Shown piece by piece: positions 5,024 to 6,573 of a stretch of 6,573 bases of DNA. The stretch covers positions 1-6,573 of the forward strand of contig VBAE01000151.1 of the NCBI GenBank assembly GCA_005882415.1. The letters are read 5' to 3'. The stretch comes from Alphaproteobacteria bacterium. GTDB taxonomy: Bacteria; Pseudomonadota; Alphaproteobacteria; Sphingomonadales; Sphingomonadaceae. Positions within the stretch are counted from its first letter, which is position 1. Each line of letters opens with the position of its first letter. The notes under the pieces are model-generated. The model was given only the letters and a program-made list of their open reading frames with translations. It searched no databases and was not told the origin of the DNA. A program made the translations under genes and the position numbers.

Positions 5024-6076
5024 TCAGCTCCGAAGCGTGCTGTTGTCGATGACGAAGCGGTATTTGACGTCGCTCCGCAGCATCCGTTCGTAGGCCTCGT
5101 CGATCTGTTGGATCCGGATCGTCTCGATGTCCGAGACGATGCCGTGCTCCGCGCAGAAATCGAGCATCTCCTGAGTCTCCGCGATGCCCCCAATCAGCGA
5201 TCCGGCGATCGAGCGGCGGCGGAAGATCAACGCCGAGATGTCCGGGCTCGGATGCGGATCCTCGGGCACGCCGACCAGGCACAAGGTCCCGTCCCGCTTC
5301 AGCAAGCTCGTGAAGGCGTCGAGATTGTGGCTCGCCGCGACGGTGTCGAGGATGAAGTCGAAGCTCCCCGCATGCGCCCGCATCTCCTCGGCATTGCGCG
5401 ACACCACCACCTCATCCGCCCCGAGCTTCAGAGCGTCCTCGCGCTTGCTCTCGGAAGTGGTGAAGGCGACGGTGTGGGCGCCCATCGCATGGGCGAGTTT
5501 CACCCCCATATGGCCGAGCCCGCCGATGCCGACGATGCCGACCTTCTCGCCCGGCCCGACATTCCAGTGCCGGAGCGGCGACCAGGTGGTGATCCCGGCG
5601 CAGAGCAGAGGCGCGGCGGCGGCGAGCTGCTCTTCCGGGTGGCGGATGGCGAGGACGAAATCCTCGTCGACCACGATCCGCTCCGAATAGCCGCCGAAGG
5701 TGTGGCCGGGCGGGTCCTGGGTGGGCCCATTGTAGGTGCCGACCATCCCCACCTCGCAATATTGCTCCAGCCCCTCGCCGCAAGACGGGCAGGTCCGGCA
5801 GCTGTCGACGAGGCAGCCGACCCCGACCGTGTCGCCTTCCTTGAACTTGGTCACTTCGGCCCCGACCGCGCTGACATGGCCGACGATCTCGTGGCCCGGC
5901 ACGCACGGGTAAAGCGTCCCGCCCCATTCGGAGCGGACGGTGTGGAGGTCGGAGTGGCAGACCCCGCAATAAGCGATCTCGATCTGCACATCCCGCGCCC
6001 CCGGCTCGCGCCGGTGGATGGCGATGGGCTCCAGGGGCTTGTCGGCGGCGTGGGCGCCATAGGCTTTGGTCGTCAT
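5024..6076 (-). CDS. YahK-like zinc-dependent alcohol dehydrogenase, probably NADP-dependent
   Basis: This 350-residue protein is a full-length medium-chain zinc alcohol dehydrogenase of the cinnamyl-alcohol/YahK branch, which reduces aldehydes to alcohols in the cytoplasm. Catalytic zinc ligands are C40 (CGVCHSDLH), H62 with E63 (PGHE) and C159 (LLCAGITTW). The structural zinc is held by C93, C96, C99 and C107. The nucleotide-binding loop GIGGLG is at 183-188. TTSESK at 206-211, after the second strand, has small and basic residues instead of an acidic one, which favours NADP(H) over NAD(H). GAGAAGG lies 7 nt before ATG 6076. It follows the aldo/keto reductase gene by 69 bp on the same strand, so co-transcription is likely. 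The pair looks like a general carbonyl-detoxifying unit unrelated to the peptide locus. The natural substrate cannot be told from sequence. Confidence 0.95.
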   Translation of the reverse strand: MTTKAYGAHAADKPLEPIAIHRREPGARDVQIEIAYCGVCHSDLHTVRSEWGGTLYPCVPGHEIVGHVSAVGAEVTKFKEGDTVGVGCLVDSCRTCPSCGEGLEQYCEVGMVGTYNGPTQDPPGHTFGGYSERIVVDEDFVLAIRHPEEQLAAAAPLLCAGITTWSPLRHWNVGPGEKVGIVGIGGLGHMGVKLAHAMGAHTVAFTTSESKREDALKLGADEVVVSRNAEEMRAHAGSFDFILDTVAASHNLDAFTSLLKRDGTLCLVGVPEDPHPSPDISALIFRRRSIAGSLIGGIAETQEMLDFCAEHGIVSDIETIRIQQIDEAYERMLRSDVKYRFVIDNSTLRS

Positions 6077-6145
6077 GTGAATTCCTTCTCGTCGGATGAA
6101 GATGGCGGGTTGAAGACTGGTCGGGGCGCGGCAGTGGGGCTTCCC

Positions 6146-6573
6146 TTAAGCCTCGAGCTTCCGCGTTCCGAGCCATTTCACCATCGCCGGATCGCGATGG
6201 TCGAAGAAGCTGCTCGCCTTTTGGTCGAGCGTGGCGATCGCCGCCAGATCCTCGGCGTCGAGCGCGAAGTCGAAGACGGCGAAATTCTCCGCCATGCGCT
6301 CCTTGCGCACCGATTTCGGGATGGCGACGATACCGCGCTGGATGAGCCAGCGCAGCACGACCTGGGCGATGCTCTTGCCGTGCTTGCGGCCGATGGCGGC
6401 CAGCAGCTCGTTCTGGAACAGGCCGTTCCTGCCTTCGGCGAACGGTCCCCACGCTTCGGTCTGGACCTTGTGCTCCTGAAGGAGCGCCTGGGCCTCCGCC
6501 TGCTGGTGGAAAGGGTGGATCTCGATCTGGTTGACCGCCGGGACGACCGCGTTGTGGAGCACGAAGTCGATGA
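6146..6573 (-). CDS. Aldo/keto reductase, C-terminal part (partial, 5' end outside window)
   Basis: The last 141 codons of an aldo/keto reductase are present; the frame runs off the right edge, and the GTG at 6562-6560 is internal. Recognisable landmarks are VVPAVNQIEIHPFHQQ (strand and loop after the active-site region), EAWGPFAEG, and the cofactor signature VAIPKSVRKERMAENFAVFDF. In the signature, K and S of IPKS, followed by R and N, hold the NADPH 2'-phosphate. The catalytic Asp, Tyr, Lys and His would lie upstream. The family reduces aldehydes and ketones with NADPH; this branch resembles the YtbE/DkgA-type 2,5-diketogluconate reductases. The stop codon TAA is at 6148-6146, 69 bp before the alcohol dehydrogenase start, which supports a shared transcript. 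Confidence 0.93.
   Translation of the reverse strand, partial: IDFVLHNAVVPAVNQIEIHPFHQQAEAQALLQEHKVQTEAWGPFAEGRNGLFQNELLAAIGRKHGKSIAQVVLRWLIQRGIVAIPKSVRKERMAENFAVFDFALDAEDLAAIATLDQKASSFFDHRDPAMVKWLGTRKLEA

Noticed and set aside
5412..6452. 346-codon minus-strand frame overlapping the dehydrogenase and aldo/keto reductase
   Set aside because: It crosses two clearly recognised genes in another frame and has an Arg-rich, motif-free translation.

Overview
The window is GC-rich DNA with strong third-position G/C bias. It looks like the chromosome of an alphaproteobacterium, and I would guess a sphingomonad. That rests on base composition and protein style only; no marker gene is present. There are five well-supported genes plus one partial gene at each edge, and one further doubtful small ORF. 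No rRNA, tRNA, insertion sequence or CRISPR array was seen.

Left part, plus strand (1-3561). The window opens in the last 51 codons of an ABC transporter ATPase, recognised by its H-loop; its style is that of bacteriocin or type I exporters. A Sel1-repeat plus prolyl-4-hydroxylase-like 2OG-Fe(II) dioxygenase follows after 42 bp that hold a perfect 14-bp palindrome. Next comes about 440 bp with a long inverted repeat, an AT-rich promoter-like stretch and a possible 41-codon ORF. That ORF overlaps the start of a 646-residue beta-helix protein resembling a phage tailspike, with no signal peptide.

Middle part, minus strand (3617-4885). A 65-residue peptide gene carries an almost textbook double-glycine-type leader (L-12, S-11, E-8, I-7, V-4, G-2, A-1). 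Its core is very unusual: a CAPPPC block, five Gly-Ser-Lys-type pentads and a His/Cys/Trp tail. A strong intrinsic terminator follows it, then a 319-residue protein of unknown family. This gene is convergent with the beta-helix gene, and a 13-bp stem lies between the two.

Right part, minus strand (5024-6573). This is ordinary metabolism: a YahK-like zinc, probably NADP-dependent, alcohol dehydrogenase, preceded by the 3' end of an aldo/keto reductase gene. The two are probably co-transcribed.

The most interesting reading is that the left and middle parts form an undescribed secreted-peptide locus: exporter, candidate proline hydroxylase, leader-bearing Gly/Ser/Lys/Cys peptide and a partner of unknown function. 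The leader is seen directly; the functional links between the genes are inference.
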